Assembly (NCBI GenBank): GCA_947468985.1
Contig: CANINJ010000030.1
Location: 1-11,860, forward strand
DNA from: Bacteroidota bacterium
GTDB taxonomy: Bacteria; Bacteroidota; Bacteroidia; Flavobacteriales; Flavobacteriaceae
DNA: 11,860 nt
Reading direction: 5' to 3'
Each line of letters starts with the position of its first letter. Position 1 is the stretch's first letter. A program made the position numbers and the translations under genes. Shown here in pieces: positions 1 through 7,394 of the stretch. The notes under the pieces are model-generated. The model was given only the letters and a program-made list of their open reading frames with translations, ran no database searches and was not told the origin of the DNA.

Positions 1-207
1 CCAAGAAAAGAATTTGAATTGTTTTATTTATTGGCTTCTAAGCCAGGAAAAGTTTTTAAAAGAGAAGAAATTTTAGATAAAGTTTGGGGGAATGATGTCA
101 TCGTTGGTGGAAGAACCATAGACGTACACATTCGTAAATTAAGAGAAAAAATAGGTGATGAATTTTTCAAAACTATAAAAGGAGTTGGTTATAAGTTTGA
201 AGCATAA
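1..207 (+). CDS. phoB: PhoB-type response regulator, C-terminal DNA-binding domain (5' end outside window)
   Basis: The frame is open from base 1, so only the last 68 codons of the gene are present and the receiver domain is missing. The visible part is a winged-helix effector domain of the OmpR/PhoB family: the positioning helix and loop (KREEILDKVWG), the recognition helix (GGRTIDVHIRKLREKI) and the C-terminal wing hairpin (FKTIKGVGYKFEA). The RTIDVHIRKLR stretch is very close to the matching segment of E. coli PhoB. It should bind direct repeats spaced by about one helical turn and activate phosphate-starvation genes. The PhoB identity rests on the immediately following PhoR-like kinase, the pst genes and the hexamer array at 1287-1334. 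From the visible domain alone it could be any OmpR-family regulator; the context makes PhoB by far the likeliest. Confidence 0.85.
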   Translation, partial: PRKEFELFYLLASKPGKVFKREEILDKVWGNDVIVGGRTIDVHIRKLREKIGDEFFKTIKGVGYKFEA

Positions 208-1254
208 ATGGCTAAAAAAATTAAAGAAACATATCGTTTTGCTGTAAATTCAGCTATTCAAATTACTTTGTTTTCAACAGTAGTAGTTGGTTTTTTAACT
301 TATTTTTTCTTTCAGTTTTCGATTGCTTTTTGTGTGATTTTTGCTTTTTTTGTAGCTCTATTTTCATTCTTACTATTACAATTCAAAGTTCAATTTTTTA
401 TTTTTCAAAAGGTTAAAAAAATTTATGATGATTTTTCATTTTTAGAATCTAGTACCATCATAAATAAATCATCAATAACCGATATAAATTCAATTACTCG
501 TGAAGTTTCTAAATTTGCGTCTGATAAAAAACGAGAAATCGAAACTTTAAAAATTCGAGAGGAATACAGAAGAGAATTTTTAGGAAATATTTCACATGAA
601 CTTAAAACACCTCTTTTTACAGTTCAAGGGTACATTGCTACATTACTTGATGGAGGAATGAAAGACAAAACTATTCGAAAAAAATATTTAGCACGTGCTT
701 TAAATGGCGTGGAACGATTGGTATATATTGTTGAAGATTTAGATACAATTGCCAAGCTTGAAATGTCGGATGAAAGGATTACAATGGCGCCTTTTGACAT
801 TGTACTTTTAATTCAAAATGTCCTTGATTTGTTAGAAATGAAAGCAAATAAAAAGGATATTTTAATGACTTTTGATGACAAATACAACAAGCCAATACTG
901 GTTATTGGTAATTATGACAAAATCCAACAAGTTGTCACCAATCTTATAGAAAATTCAATTAAATATGGAACAATTGGAGGTTCAACAGAAATAGGTGTTG
1001 AGGATGTTATCAATAATCGGGTTTTAATAAATATCTCCGATAATGGTGAGGGAATTGATGCTAAAAATATCCCAAGATTGTTTGAGCGTTTTTTCAGAGT
1101 GGATAAAAGTGGCGCAAGATCAGAAGGGGGTTCTGGACTTGGACTTGCCATTGTGAAGCATATTATTGAAGCCCATAATGAAAAAATATTTGTTGAAAGT
1201 ACTTTAGGTACTGGTTCTAAATTTTCATTTACACTATTAAAGGCTTTGGATTAA
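208..1254 (+). CDS. phoR: PhoR-type sensor histidine kinase
   Basis: Inner-membrane histidine kinase of 348 aa, the likely partner of the upstream regulator. Two hydrophobic segments (about 16-36 and 38-58) are separated by almost nothing, so there is no periplasmic sensor domain. A linker of about 65 residues leads to the HisKA dimerisation helix with the phospho-acceptor motif ISHELKTP (His130). The HATPase_c domain shows the N box (NLIENS, Asn249), G1 (DNGEGI, 278-283), the F box (FERFFRV, 292-298) and G2 (GGSGLGLAI, 307-315), so all catalytic elements are intact. The ATG directly follows the stop codon of the upstream gene, which indicates cotranscription and probably coupled translation. 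E. coli PhoR has a PAS domain between membrane and HisKA; the linker here is too short for one. The assignment to phosphate control is from context; the kinase fold itself is certain. Confidence 0.9.
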   Translation: MAKKIKETYRFAVNSAIQITLFSTVVVGFLTYFFFQFSIAFCVIFAFFVALFSFLLLQFKVQFFIFQKVKKIYDDFSFLESSTIINKSSITDINSITREVSKFASDKKREIETLKIREEYRREFLGNISHELKTPLFTVQGYIATLLDGGMKDKTIRKKYLARALNGVERLVYIVEDLDTIAKLEMSDERITMAPFDIVLLIQNVLDLLEMKANKKDILMTFDDKYNKPILVIGNYDKIQQVVTNLIENSIKYGTIGGSTEIGVEDVINNRVLINISDNGEGIDAKNIPRLFERFFRVDKSGARSEGGSGLGLAIVKHIIEAHNEKIFVESTLGTGSKFSFTLLKALD

Positions 1255-1286
1255 ATAACTTTTTTATTGGTTTTTTAATTTATCGC

Positions 1287-1334
1287 GTAACATTAAGGTA
1301 ACAACCATAACGTTAAAGTAACAATTACTTAACA
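1287..1334 (+). promoter_or_regulatory. Pho box: array of five TAAC hexamers, probable PhoB binding site
   Basis: Five related hexamers on the same strand: GTAACA (1287-1292), GTAACA (1298-1303), ATAACG (1307-1312), GTAACA (1318-1323) and TTAACA (1329-1334). Start-to-start distances are 11, 9, 11 and 11 bp. A 17-nt block at 1288-1304 recurs at 1308-1324 with two mismatches. An 11-bp period of short direct repeats is typical for PhoB/PhoP-family regulators, and the hexamers resemble the B. subtilis PhoP consensus TT(A/T/C)ACA. The array lies between phoR and the porin-pst genes and ends 9 nt before a TAnnTTTG promoter element, where the -33 TTG would otherwise be expected. The role is inferred from spacing, location and family knowledge. 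Confidence 0.75.
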
Positions 1335-1343
1335 CTGTCGCTG

Positions 1344-1351
1344 TAAGTTTG
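1344..1351 (+). promoter_or_regulatory. Bacteroidetes-type -7 promoter element for the porin-pst operon
   Basis: TAAGTTTG matches the Bacteroidetes primary sigma factor -7 consensus TAnnTTTG. No TTG (-33 element) occurs at the usual distance upstream. That region is occupied by the last Pho-box hexamers, as expected for a promoter that needs an activator. Transcription would start near 1356-1359, giving a leader of about 20 nt before the porin ATG at 1377. Confidence 0.65.
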
Positions 1352-1376
1352 CATCAAATTAATGTAAAATTTACAA

Positions 1377-2708
1377 ATGAATAAATTATTACTTTTCCCT
1401 CTGCTTTTTTCTTTTGCAATTCAAGCTCAAGAAATCACAAATGACACTTTGAAAAAAGCTGTCTCAATTGACTCTTTAATGCAAAGTGTCAATGAACACA
1501 CGATGAAATTTGCGGATACTGATGAAAGATTATCGTATCTTGAAAGTGAATTGGCAAAATCAATTAGAATCAAAATTTCAGGTTATATTCAAACGCAATA
1601 TGACATGTATGATTTTCAAGATGACAAAGGGCCTGTTTCTGGTTCATCAGCTACCGCGCCGGTAACAAACTCATTCTATATTAGAAGAGCAAGAATAAAA
1701 TTTTCCTATGAAACTTTAGACGGTGTTAAATTTGTAATCCAACCTGATTTTGGAGTTGATAAAGTATCTGTAAAAGATGCTTATGCGGTTTTAAATGACC
1801 GATGGATTCAAACTTTTTCATTAACAGTTGGTCAATTTAACAGAATCAACTATGATGTAGAATTTACATCAAATACGAGAGAATTTTTGGAAAGAGCAAG
1901 AATGACTAATGTTTTGTATCCTAATGAACGTGATTTAGGAGCAAAATTAGAAGCCAATTTTGTAACTAAATATTTAATTCCATTAAAGTTACAATTAGCA
2001 ATTTTTAATGGTAACTTTGGAGAAGGTGCAATAGGAAATCAAGTTAGAGATATTGACAGCAATAAAGATGTAATGGCAAGAGCTACATATTCTTTTCAAT
2101 TTCCTGCTAAAGGATTAGGTGTTGATGTGGGTGCTCATGGATATTTTGGTTCAACTAAAGTATTACCGCAAACAGTTACAAACCCAGTAACCCCGCCAGC
2201 TGTTTTTTCTGATGTAAATAACAATCCATTTACACCAACAGTTGGAACTACTTTAAAGAAAGATTGGTTTGGAGCAGAAGCACAAATTTATTATGACTTT
2301 TTAGGAGGAACATCATTAAAAGGAGAATATATTTCGGGAACCATTTCTGGAAGTACAAACCCGTTGGAAACTTATTCTGCTTTTGCAGCAAATAAAGTGA
2401 GAAAGTTTGATGGTTTTTATATTTCGATGACTAAAAATGTTGGAAAATATTTGCAAGCAGCTGTGAGATATGATAGTTTTGATCCAAATTCAAAACTTTC
2501 GGGGTCTCAAGTTACAAGAGCAGATGATTTAAAATACAACACTTGGACTTTCGCTTGGCAATATTTTTATGATGAAAATGTGAAAATTGTTTTAGGATAT
2601 ACATTGCCAATAAACGAGCAAAGTAATTTAGTTGCTGGGGATTATGGAACAACAAAAAAAGACAGAAAAGATAATATATTCACAATAAGATTACAAGCAA
2701 GATTTTAA
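1377..2708 (+). CDS. Outer-membrane porin of the phosphate-selective porin O/P family
   Basis: 443-aa outer-membrane beta-barrel. It begins with a Sec signal peptide (MNKLLLFPLLFSFAIQAQ, probable cleavage after the AIQA stretch). A mature N-terminal segment follows (about 31-62), predicted helical or coiled-coil (IDSLMQSVNEH...DERLSYLESEL). The barrel starts around IKISGYIQTQYDMYDF (66-80). The segment VGQFNRINYDVEF...NTREFLERAR...NERDLGAKL (151-191) is typical of the OprO/OprP family. Alternating hydrophobic and aromatic strands run to the end, and the protein finishes on phenylalanine (TIRLQARF), the usual outer-membrane assembly signal. It is the first gene after the Pho-box promoter and is followed 24 nt later by pstS, so it probably lets phosphate or another anion cross the outer membrane during starvation. 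Ion selectivity cannot be read from the sequence: the lysine ladder of Pseudomonas OprP was not mapped here. Confidence 0.85.
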   Translation: MNKLLLFPLLFSFAIQAQEITNDTLKKAVSIDSLMQSVNEHTMKFADTDERLSYLESELAKSIRIKISGYIQTQYDMYDFQDDKGPVSGSSATAPVTNSFYIRRARIKFSYETLDGVKFVIQPDFGVDKVSVKDAYAVLNDRWIQTFSLTVGQFNRINYDVEFTSNTREFLERARMTNVLYPNERDLGAKLEANFVTKYLIPLKLQLAIFNGNFGEGAIGNQVRDIDSNKDVMARATYSFQFPAKGLGVDVGAHGYFGSTKVLPQTVTNPVTPPAVFSDVNNNPFTPTVGTTLKKDWFGAEAQIYYDFLGGTSLKGEYISGTISGSTNPLETYSAFAANKVRKFDGFYISMTKNVGKYLQAAVRYDSFDPNSKLSGSQVTRADDLKYNTWTFAWQYFYDENVKIVLGYTLPINEQSNLVAGDYGTTKKDRKDNIFTIRLQARF

Positions 2709-2732
2709 TATTCTAACTATACTATAAATAAA

Positions 2733-3566
2733 ATGAAAACATCAAACATTAAATTATTAGCGATTTTATTAGTCATAATGACTATAGGATTTTCGTTTAC
2801 TTCTGTTGATAAAATTACTGTAAAAGGTTCTGACACAATGGTAATTTTAGCTCAAAAATGGGCTGAGGTTTATATGTCAAAAAACCCTACAACTACCATA
2901 CAAGTTACCGGTGGAGGTTCTGGAGTTGGGATTTCAGCTTTAATTAATGGTTCTACAGAAATTGCAAATTCAAGTCGTCCAATAAAACCATCTGAAGTAG
3001 ATAAAATTAAAGGAAGATATGGTACTTTAGGAGTTGAAATTGCTTGCGCAAAAGATGGTATTTCTATCTATTTGAATAAAGCAAATCCTGTAAATGAATT
3101 AACATTGAAGCAAATTGCAGATATTTATTCAGGAAAAATCACCAATTGGAAAGATGTAGGTGGACCAGACACAAATATTAAATTGTACGGTAGGGAAAGT
3201 AGCTCCGGAACTTTCGTCTATTTCAAAGATTTCGTAGTAAAAAGAGACTATGCTATAAATTGCCAAACTTTACCAGGAACTGCAGCTATCGTAAATGCTG
3301 TTAAAAAAGATAAATATGGTGTTGGATATGGTGGTGCTGCGTATGATTCAGGAGTGAAAGATTGTAAGGTAAAAAAAGATGCTAACAGTCCTGCATATTC
3401 TCCAAACGCGGAAACAATTAGAACTAAAACCTATCCAATTACAAGATATTTATACATGTATTTAGCTACAAGACCAACAGGTGCTACCAAAAAATATATT
3501 GATTGGATTTTGAGCGCTGAAGGACAAAAAGTATGTACAGATGTTGGTTATTTTCCTTTAAAATAA
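2733..3566 (+). CDS. pstS: Periplasmic phosphate-binding protein PstS
   Basis: 277-aa solute-binding protein of the PBP-like fold that captures phosphate for the PstCAB importer. It has an N-terminal signal peptide (about 1-24) with no lipobox cysteine, so the mature protein should be soluble rather than lipid-anchored. Ligand-pocket motifs are visible in order: KGSDTM (31-36), TGGGSGVG (59-66), NSSRPIK (79-85), AKDGISIY (106-113) and GRESSSGT (153-160). The SSRP, KDG and RESSSGT motifs are those that hold phosphate in PstS proteins, with Asp108 the expected discriminator against sulfate. Four cysteines (105, 177, 211, 268) could form disulfides in the periplasm. It lies 24 nt after the porin and 49 nt before pstC in one transcription unit, with no separate promoter seen. 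Confidence 0.95.
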   Translation: MKTSNIKLLAILLVIMTIGFSFTSVDKITVKGSDTMVILAQKWAEVYMSKNPTTTIQVTGGGSGVGISALINGSTEIANSSRPIKPSEVDKIKGRYGTLGVEIACAKDGISIYLNKANPVNELTLKQIADIYSGKITNWKDVGGPDTNIKLYGRESSSGTFVYFKDFVVKRDYAINCQTLPGTAAIVNAVKKDKYGVGYGGAAYDSGVKDCKVKKDANSPAYSPNAETIRTKTYPITRYLYMYLATRPTGATKKYIDWILSAEGQKVCTDVGYFPLK

Positions 3567-3581
3567 TTTAAATAGAAGTTA

Positions 3582-3600
3582 ATTCTAATTAATTAAGAAT
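3582..3600. other. AT-rich inverted repeat between pstS and pstC
   Basis: ATTCT (3582-3586) and AGAAT (3596-3600) are perfect reverse complements, separated by a near-palindromic AATTAATTA core. The hairpin has no G/C stem and no T tract follows, so it is not a terminator. It could slow exonucleases and favour pstS mRNA over the downstream membrane genes, but in AT-rich DNA such palindromes also arise by chance. Confidence 0.25.
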
Positions 3601-3615
3601 ACTAAATTTAGAGGA

Positions 3616-4791
3616 ATGAATCCCAATCCGCAAAATAATTTTACCAAAGAAAGCCTAAAAAAACAATTTAGGCTTTCTGAGTTTTTAGCAGAAAAAATAA
3701 TTTCTTCTGTTGCCTATTTATCTGTAGCTATAATCGTATTAATATTTGTATTCGTATTCAAAGAATCGTTACCGATATTTAATTTTAGTGCTTCTGGTAA
3801 AGCAGCCATGGAACTTTCGAAAGAATCGAATTTAGTTCCTGAATCGTATGGCTCAGGAAGTGAAGATTTGAAACCAGAAACCTACGGCGAACCTGCTCCC
3901 ACAGAAGAGTTAAAACCTGAAGTTTATGGAGATGCACCTGTTGAAGATTTAAAACCAGAAGCCTATGGCGAAGTGGTAGCAGATGAAACGCCACAGCCCG
4001 AAGTTACCGATATTAACAAGGAAGGTGCCGATAAAACCTGGAGTACTTTTTTAACTACAGAATGGGTTCCGGTATCTGATAATCCAAGATTTGGATTACT
4101 TGCATTATTAATTGGGACTTTAAAAGTTACTCTTATTGCAATGCTAATTGCGGGACCATTGGCAATTTTAGCAGCACTTTACACTTCTACTTTTGCATCA
4201 AAACGAGCAAAAGAAATTATCAAACCCGTAATAGAATTATTGGCGGCTTTTCCATCTGTAGTAATTGGATTCTTTGCTTTGATGGTAATGGCTACTTTTT
4301 TTCAAGATGTTTTTGGTTACGAAACCAGATTAAATGCATTTGTTGGCGGAGTTGCAATGGCGCTTGCGGCAATTCCGATTATTTATACCATATCGGAAGA
4401 TGCGCTTTCAGCAGTTCCAAAAACCTATACCGAAGCAAGTTTGGCATTAGGCGCAAGCAAATGGCAAACGGCCTTTTTTGTAACTCTGCCAGCAGCAATT
4501 CCTGGAATTTTTGCAGCGTTGCTTTTGGGAATTGGGCGTGTTTTTGGAGAAACAATGATTGCATTATTGGCAACAGGAAATGCTCCTTTGAACTCTTTAA
4601 ATCCGTTTGAAAGTGTTCGTACATTTGCAGCGACAATTGGTTCGGAAATGGCAGAAACTGTTTTTGGAGATACGCATTATAGTGTGTTATTTTTCATTGG
4701 TTCTTTACTTTTCATTTTTTCATTTGCATTAAATGCAATTGCAGAATTTTATATAAAAGGAAGATTACTCAAAAAATTTCAAGGTAAATAA
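3616..4791 (+). CDS. pstC: Phosphate ABC transporter permease PstC, with a periplasmic repeat insertion
   Basis: Inner-membrane permease of 391 aa, about 70 residues longer than E. coli PstC. A first membrane helix (about 31-49) is followed by a hydrophilic, acidic loop of about 110 residues (50-158). This loop contains imperfect tandem repeats of the type EDLKPExYGE. The conserved permease core follows: membrane segments near 160-190, 206-230, 240-260, 290-315 and 355-378. The EAA loop that docks on PstB is at 272-297 (TEASLALGASKWQTAFFVTLP). The core looks intact, so a functional phosphate channel with PstA is expected. The insertion would face the periplasm, where PstS docks. AGAGGA directly abuts the ATG at 3616, too close to act as an ordinary Shine-Dalgarno site. 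pstA follows after 3 nt, so translation is probably coupled. Confidence 0.93.
   Translation: MNPNPQNNFTKESLKKQFRLSEFLAEKIISSVAYLSVAIIVLIFVFVFKESLPIFNFSASGKAAMELSKESNLVPESYGSGSEDLKPETYGEPAPTEELKPEVYGDAPVEDLKPEAYGEVVADETPQPEVTDINKEGADKTWSTFLTTEWVPVSDNPRFGLLALLIGTLKVTLIAMLIAGPLAILAALYTSTFASKRAKEIIKPVIELLAAFPSVVIGFFALMVMATFFQDVFGYETRLNAFVGGVAMALAAIPIIYTISEDALSAVPKTYTEASLALGASKWQTAFFVTLPAAIPGIFAALLLGIGRVFGETMIALLATGNAPLNSLNPFESVRTFAATIGSEMAETVFGDTHYSVLFFIGSLLFIFSFALNAIAEFYIKGRLLKKFQGK
3832..3981 (+). repeat. Imperfect tandem repeat inside pstC (about 39-42 bp units)
   Basis: Coding repeat spanning PstC residues 73-122. A degenerate first unit (LVPESYG, 73-79) is followed by three clear units beginning at residues 83, 97 and 110: EDLKPETYGE, EELKPEVYGD and EDLKPEAYGE. 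The DNA units start at 3862, 3904 and 3943, so the period is 42 then 39 bp. The units differ at synonymous sites, suggesting an old rather than very recent expansion. The peptide is acidic, proline-rich and probably disordered or extended. Confidence 0.85.
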
Positions 4792-4794
4792 AGT

Positions 4795-5739
4795 ATGGAT
4801 ACAGTATCAAACGAAGAAAATACAGCCTTTACTTTAGACACAACTGTGAAAAAAGATATTAAAGGAAAAGTTATTGTTGGAGCTACATTAACAGCTGTAA
4901 TAATAATAATTGGAATTTTATTATTGATTTTAGGAATCATCGTTTTCAAAGGTTGGAGTACTTTCTCTTGGGAATTTATATCGTCATTTCCAACAGATGG
5001 AATGACCAAAGGAGGGATATTTCCAGCGATAATTGGAACTTTTATATTAGTAGTTGTAATGTCAATTGCTGCAGTTCCGTTTGGAACAATTACAGCAATT
5101 TATCTCACAGAATACGCAGCCGAAAATTCAGTTTTTGCTGCTGCAGTACGTTTTTCGGTTAGAACTTTAGCCGTTGTTCCTTCCATAATTTTTGGACTTT
5201 TTGGATTAGGATTTTTTATCCAATTTTTGGGAGCCGGAGCCGATACCGTTTTTAATGGAGGTAAATTACATTGGGGACAACCCAACATTTTATGGGCAAG
5301 TTTAACTATGGCATTATTGACTTTGCCCGTGGTTATTGTTTCAGTTGAAGAGGCATTAAAAACAGTTCCCAGAGAATTAAGAGAGGCAAGTTTGGCATTG
5401 GGAGCTACAAAATGGCAAACTATAAAAAATGTAGTTTTTCCAGGTTCTATTTCTGGAATAATGACAGGAACGATTCTTGCTGTTAGTAGAGGAGCTGGTG
5501 AAGTTGCGCCGATTTTATTCACAGGAGCAGCCTATTATTTAGCTACATTGCCAAAATCGGTGAGTGATCAATTTATGAATTTAGGCTATCATATTTATAT
5601 TATGTCTACGCAATCATCAGATGTTGAAAAAACAATGCCAATTCAATTTGCAACGACATTGGTTTTATTAATGTTGACCTTGTCATTAAATATTGTAGCT
5701 GTAATTATCCGTTCAAGAATAAGAAGTAGAAAGATATAA
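4795..5739 (+). CDS. pstA: Phosphate ABC transporter permease PstA
   Basis: 314-aa second permease subunit, which pairs with PstC to form the phosphate pathway through the inner membrane. A cytoplasmic N-terminus (1-25) leads to a membrane helix (about 26-52), a short periplasmic part, then helices near 75-105, 120-146, 166-186, 217-240 and 284-306. The EAA loop for PstB contact is clear (REASLALGATKWQTIKNVVFPG, 196-217). The PstA-typical SRGAGEVAPILFTGAAYY follows at 231-248. Length and order match the family. The ATG lies 3 nt after the pstC stop codon. Confidence 0.95.
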   Translation: MDTVSNEENTAFTLDTTVKKDIKGKVIVGATLTAVIIIIGILLLILGIIVFKGWSTFSWEFISSFPTDGMTKGGIFPAIIGTFILVVVMSIAAVPFGTITAIYLTEYAAENSVFAAAVRFSVRTLAVVPSIIFGLFGLGFFIQFLGAGADTVFNGGKLHWGQPNILWASLTMALLTLPVVIVSVEEALKTVPRELREASLALGATKWQTIKNVVFPGSISGIMTGTILAVSRGAGEVAPILFTGAAYYLATLPKSVSDQFMNLGYHIYIMSTQSSDVEKTMPIQFATTLVLLMLTLSLNIVAVIIRSRIRSRKI

Positions 5740-5777
5740 TTTAGTCTAACTGCTATTAAAATATAAAGAAATTCGAA

Positions 5778-6536
5778 ATGAAAGACATTAAGATTGAAGT
5801 AAAAGATTTATCATTACATTACGGTGACAAAAAAGCATTGACTGATATTTCTATGCAAATACCAAGAAATAAAGTTACGGCATTAATTGGGCCTTCAGGA
5901 TGTGGAAAATCTACGTTTTTGAGATGTATAAATAGAATGAACGACCTTATTCCAAATGTAACTATCACAGGACAAATGCTTGTTGAGGACGTCGATATTT
6001 ATGATAAAAATGTAGATGTTGTCAATATTAGAAAGAAAATTGGAATGGTTTTTCAAAAATCAAATCCATTTCCAAAATCCATTTATGAAAATGTGGCGTA
6101 CGGACCCCGAATTAATGGTATTAAAGACAAGAAACAATTGGATGAAATTGTTGAAAAATCTTTAAAACAAGCCGCAATTTGGGAAGAGTTAAAAGACCGT
6201 TTGGACGATTCTGCTATGGGACTTTCTGGCGGGCAACAACAACGTTTGTGCATCGCAAGAACATTGGCGGTAAGCCCTGACATTATTTTGATGGACGAGC
6301 CTGCAAGTGCGCTAGATCCAATTTCGACTTCAAAAATCGAGGAATTAATTCACCAGTTGAAAGAGCATTATACCATAATTATTGTAACACATAATATGCA
6401 ACAAGCTGCAAGAACAAGTGATTATACTGCGTTCTTTTATTTGGGTGAATTGATAGAAATGGACAAAACAAAGACTATTTTTACAAAACCATCTAAAAAA
6501 CAAACCGAAGATTATATTACGGGAAGATTTGGATAG
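5778..6536 (+). CDS. pstB: Phosphate ABC transporter ATP-binding protein PstB
   Basis: 252-aa cytoplasmic ATPase that drives phosphate import through PstC/PstA and is thought to pass the phosphate status to PhoU and PhoR. All nucleotide-binding elements are present: Walker [10 protein letters not shown] (38-46), Q-loop Gln93 ([21 protein letters not shown], the PstB-typical form), signature LSGGQQQR (149-156), Walker [13 protein letters not shown] (169-180, catalytic Glu174) and H-loop His205 ([13 protein letters not shown]). The C-terminal end [10 protein letters not shown] is characteristic of PstB. Length is normal. It begins 38 nt after pstA in a spacer with no promoter match that I could see. 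Confidence 0.97.
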   Translation: MKDIKIEVKDLSLHYGDKKALTDISMQIPRNKVTALIGPSGCGKSTFLRCINRMNDLIPNVTITGQMLVEDVDIYDKNVDVVNIRKKIGMVFQKSNPFPKSIYENVAYGPRINGIKDKKQLDEIVEKSLKQAAIWEELKDRLDDSAMGLSGGQQQRLCIARTLAVSPDIILMDEPASALDPISTSKIEELIHQLKEHYTIIIVTHNMQQAARTSDYTAFFYLGELIEMDKTKTIFTKPSKKQTEDYITGRFG

Positions 6537-6537
6537 T

Positions 6538-6553
6538 AGTTTATTTTTAAACT
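6538..6553. other. Small AT-rich hairpin between pstB and phoU
   Basis: AGTTTA (6538-6543), loop TTTT, TAAACT (6548-6553): a perfect 6-bp stem that begins two bases after the pstB stop codon. It is too weak and has no U-tract of the right form to terminate. It could mark an mRNA processing or stability point before phoU, or be chance. Confidence 0.25.
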
Positions 6554-6568
6554 TTAAAAAGAAAAACA

Positions 6569-7237
6569 ATGGCGTCACAATTAGAAATAGAATTAGGAAA
6601 ACTTAAATCTGCAATAATAAAAATAGGAAATCTTTCTGAGCATCAAGTGGTTGAAGCTATGAAATCACTGCTTTTAGAACCAGGTACAGAAGTTAGCGGA
6701 GTAAAAAAAACGGAACATAAAATTGATAAATTAGATGTCAAGATTGATGAACTTTGTCAAGGTGTTTTTGCATTACAACAACCCGTTGCTTCAGATTTAA
6801 GATTTATTATGTCGGCAATGCAAATCAGCAATGAAATTGAAAGAATTGGAGATTTGGCGGTAAGTGTAATCAAAAAAGCGAAGAATATTAATGAGAAACA
6901 CGATTTAATTTCAAAATTTAATATTTCAGATATTACTCGTGAAGTGGAGGCAATTACTACAAAAACAAATGAGTGTTTTCAAACTTTAGAAGAAAGTACT
7001 ATTGGCGAAATTTTTATTTTAAACCGCGACATTAAGAACAAAAGCAACGATGCAATTCATAATATTGTAATAGAGATGAAAAGTAATTCCAAAACGGTAG
7101 TTTCAGGAACTAATCTTGTAATTGTTTTGAAACACATCGAAAGAATAGCGGAACATTGCACGAATATAGCGGAATCTGTTTATTTTATGATTAATGCAAA
7201 AATTATAAAACACGATAAATTCTTAGATAAAAAGTAA
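6569..7237 (+). CDS. phoU: Phosphate signalling regulator PhoU
   Basis: 222-aa cytoplasmic, all-helical protein made of two PhoU three-helix repeats (about 1-105 and 115-212). The family's metal-binding signatures are visible at the same place in each half: NEIERIGDLAVSV (88-100, Glu91 and Asp95) and KHIERIAEHCTNIAESV (188-204, Glu191, Glu195, Asn199). PhoU proteins restrain PhoR signalling and the Pst importer when phosphate is plentiful. It is the last gene of the unit, 32 nt after pstB, with a terminator 28 nt beyond its stop codon. Being in the PhoB-driven operon gives a negative feedback loop. Length is normal for the family. Confidence 0.95.
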   Translation: MASQLEIELGKLKSAIIKIGNLSEHQVVEAMKSLLLEPGTEVSGVKKTEHKIDKLDVKIDELCQGVFALQQPVASDLRFIMSAMQISNEIERIGDLAVSVIKKAKNINEKHDLISKFNISDITREVEAITTKTNECFQTLEESTIGEIFILNRDIKNKSNDAIHNIVIEMKSNSKTVVSGTNLVIVLKHIERIAEHCTNIAESVYFMINAKIIKHDKFLDKK

Positions 7238-7265
7238 GAAATTACACATTTAAATACATTTCAAG

Positions 7266-7303
7266 ACCGACTTTTTATCCCAAAGATAGCAGTCGGTTTT
7301 TTT
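7266..7303 (+). terminator. Rho-independent terminator of the porin-pst-phoU operon
   Basis: A 7-bp G/C-containing stem, ACCGACT (7266-7272) and AGTCGGT (7291-7297), is followed by a T tract (7297-7303). The 18-nt loop can form a small inner stem (TATC 7276-7279 with GATA 7285-7288). It lies 28 nt after the phoU stop codon and is the only convincing intrinsic terminator in the window. Confidence 0.85.
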
Positions 7304-7394
7304 ATTTTCTATTATTTCTATATCGATTAAATCTTCTAAATAAATATATTTTCAAAGCGCAATCAAAAACTATATTTTATCATATATATTTCCT

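Noticed and set aside
912..1151. Open frame on the minus strand inside phoR
   Set aside because: Lies wholly within a strongly supported kinase gene, encodes no recognisable protein, and is a shadow of the coding strand.
1335..1344. CTGTCGCTGT resembling the E. coli Pho box half-site CTGTCAT
   Set aside because: The two CTGT units are 6 bp apart, not 11, and overlap the promoter element; the TAAC hexamers explain the site better.
3610..3615. AGAGGA before pstC as a Shine-Dalgarno site
   Set aside because: It touches the start codon with no spacer, and other genes here show no such signal, as usual in Bacteroidota.
5100..5522. 140-codon minus-strand open frame inside pstA
   Set aside because: Antisense to conserved PstA motifs (EAA loop); amino-acid make-up is that of a reverse-frame shadow, and it has no signal or promoter of its own.
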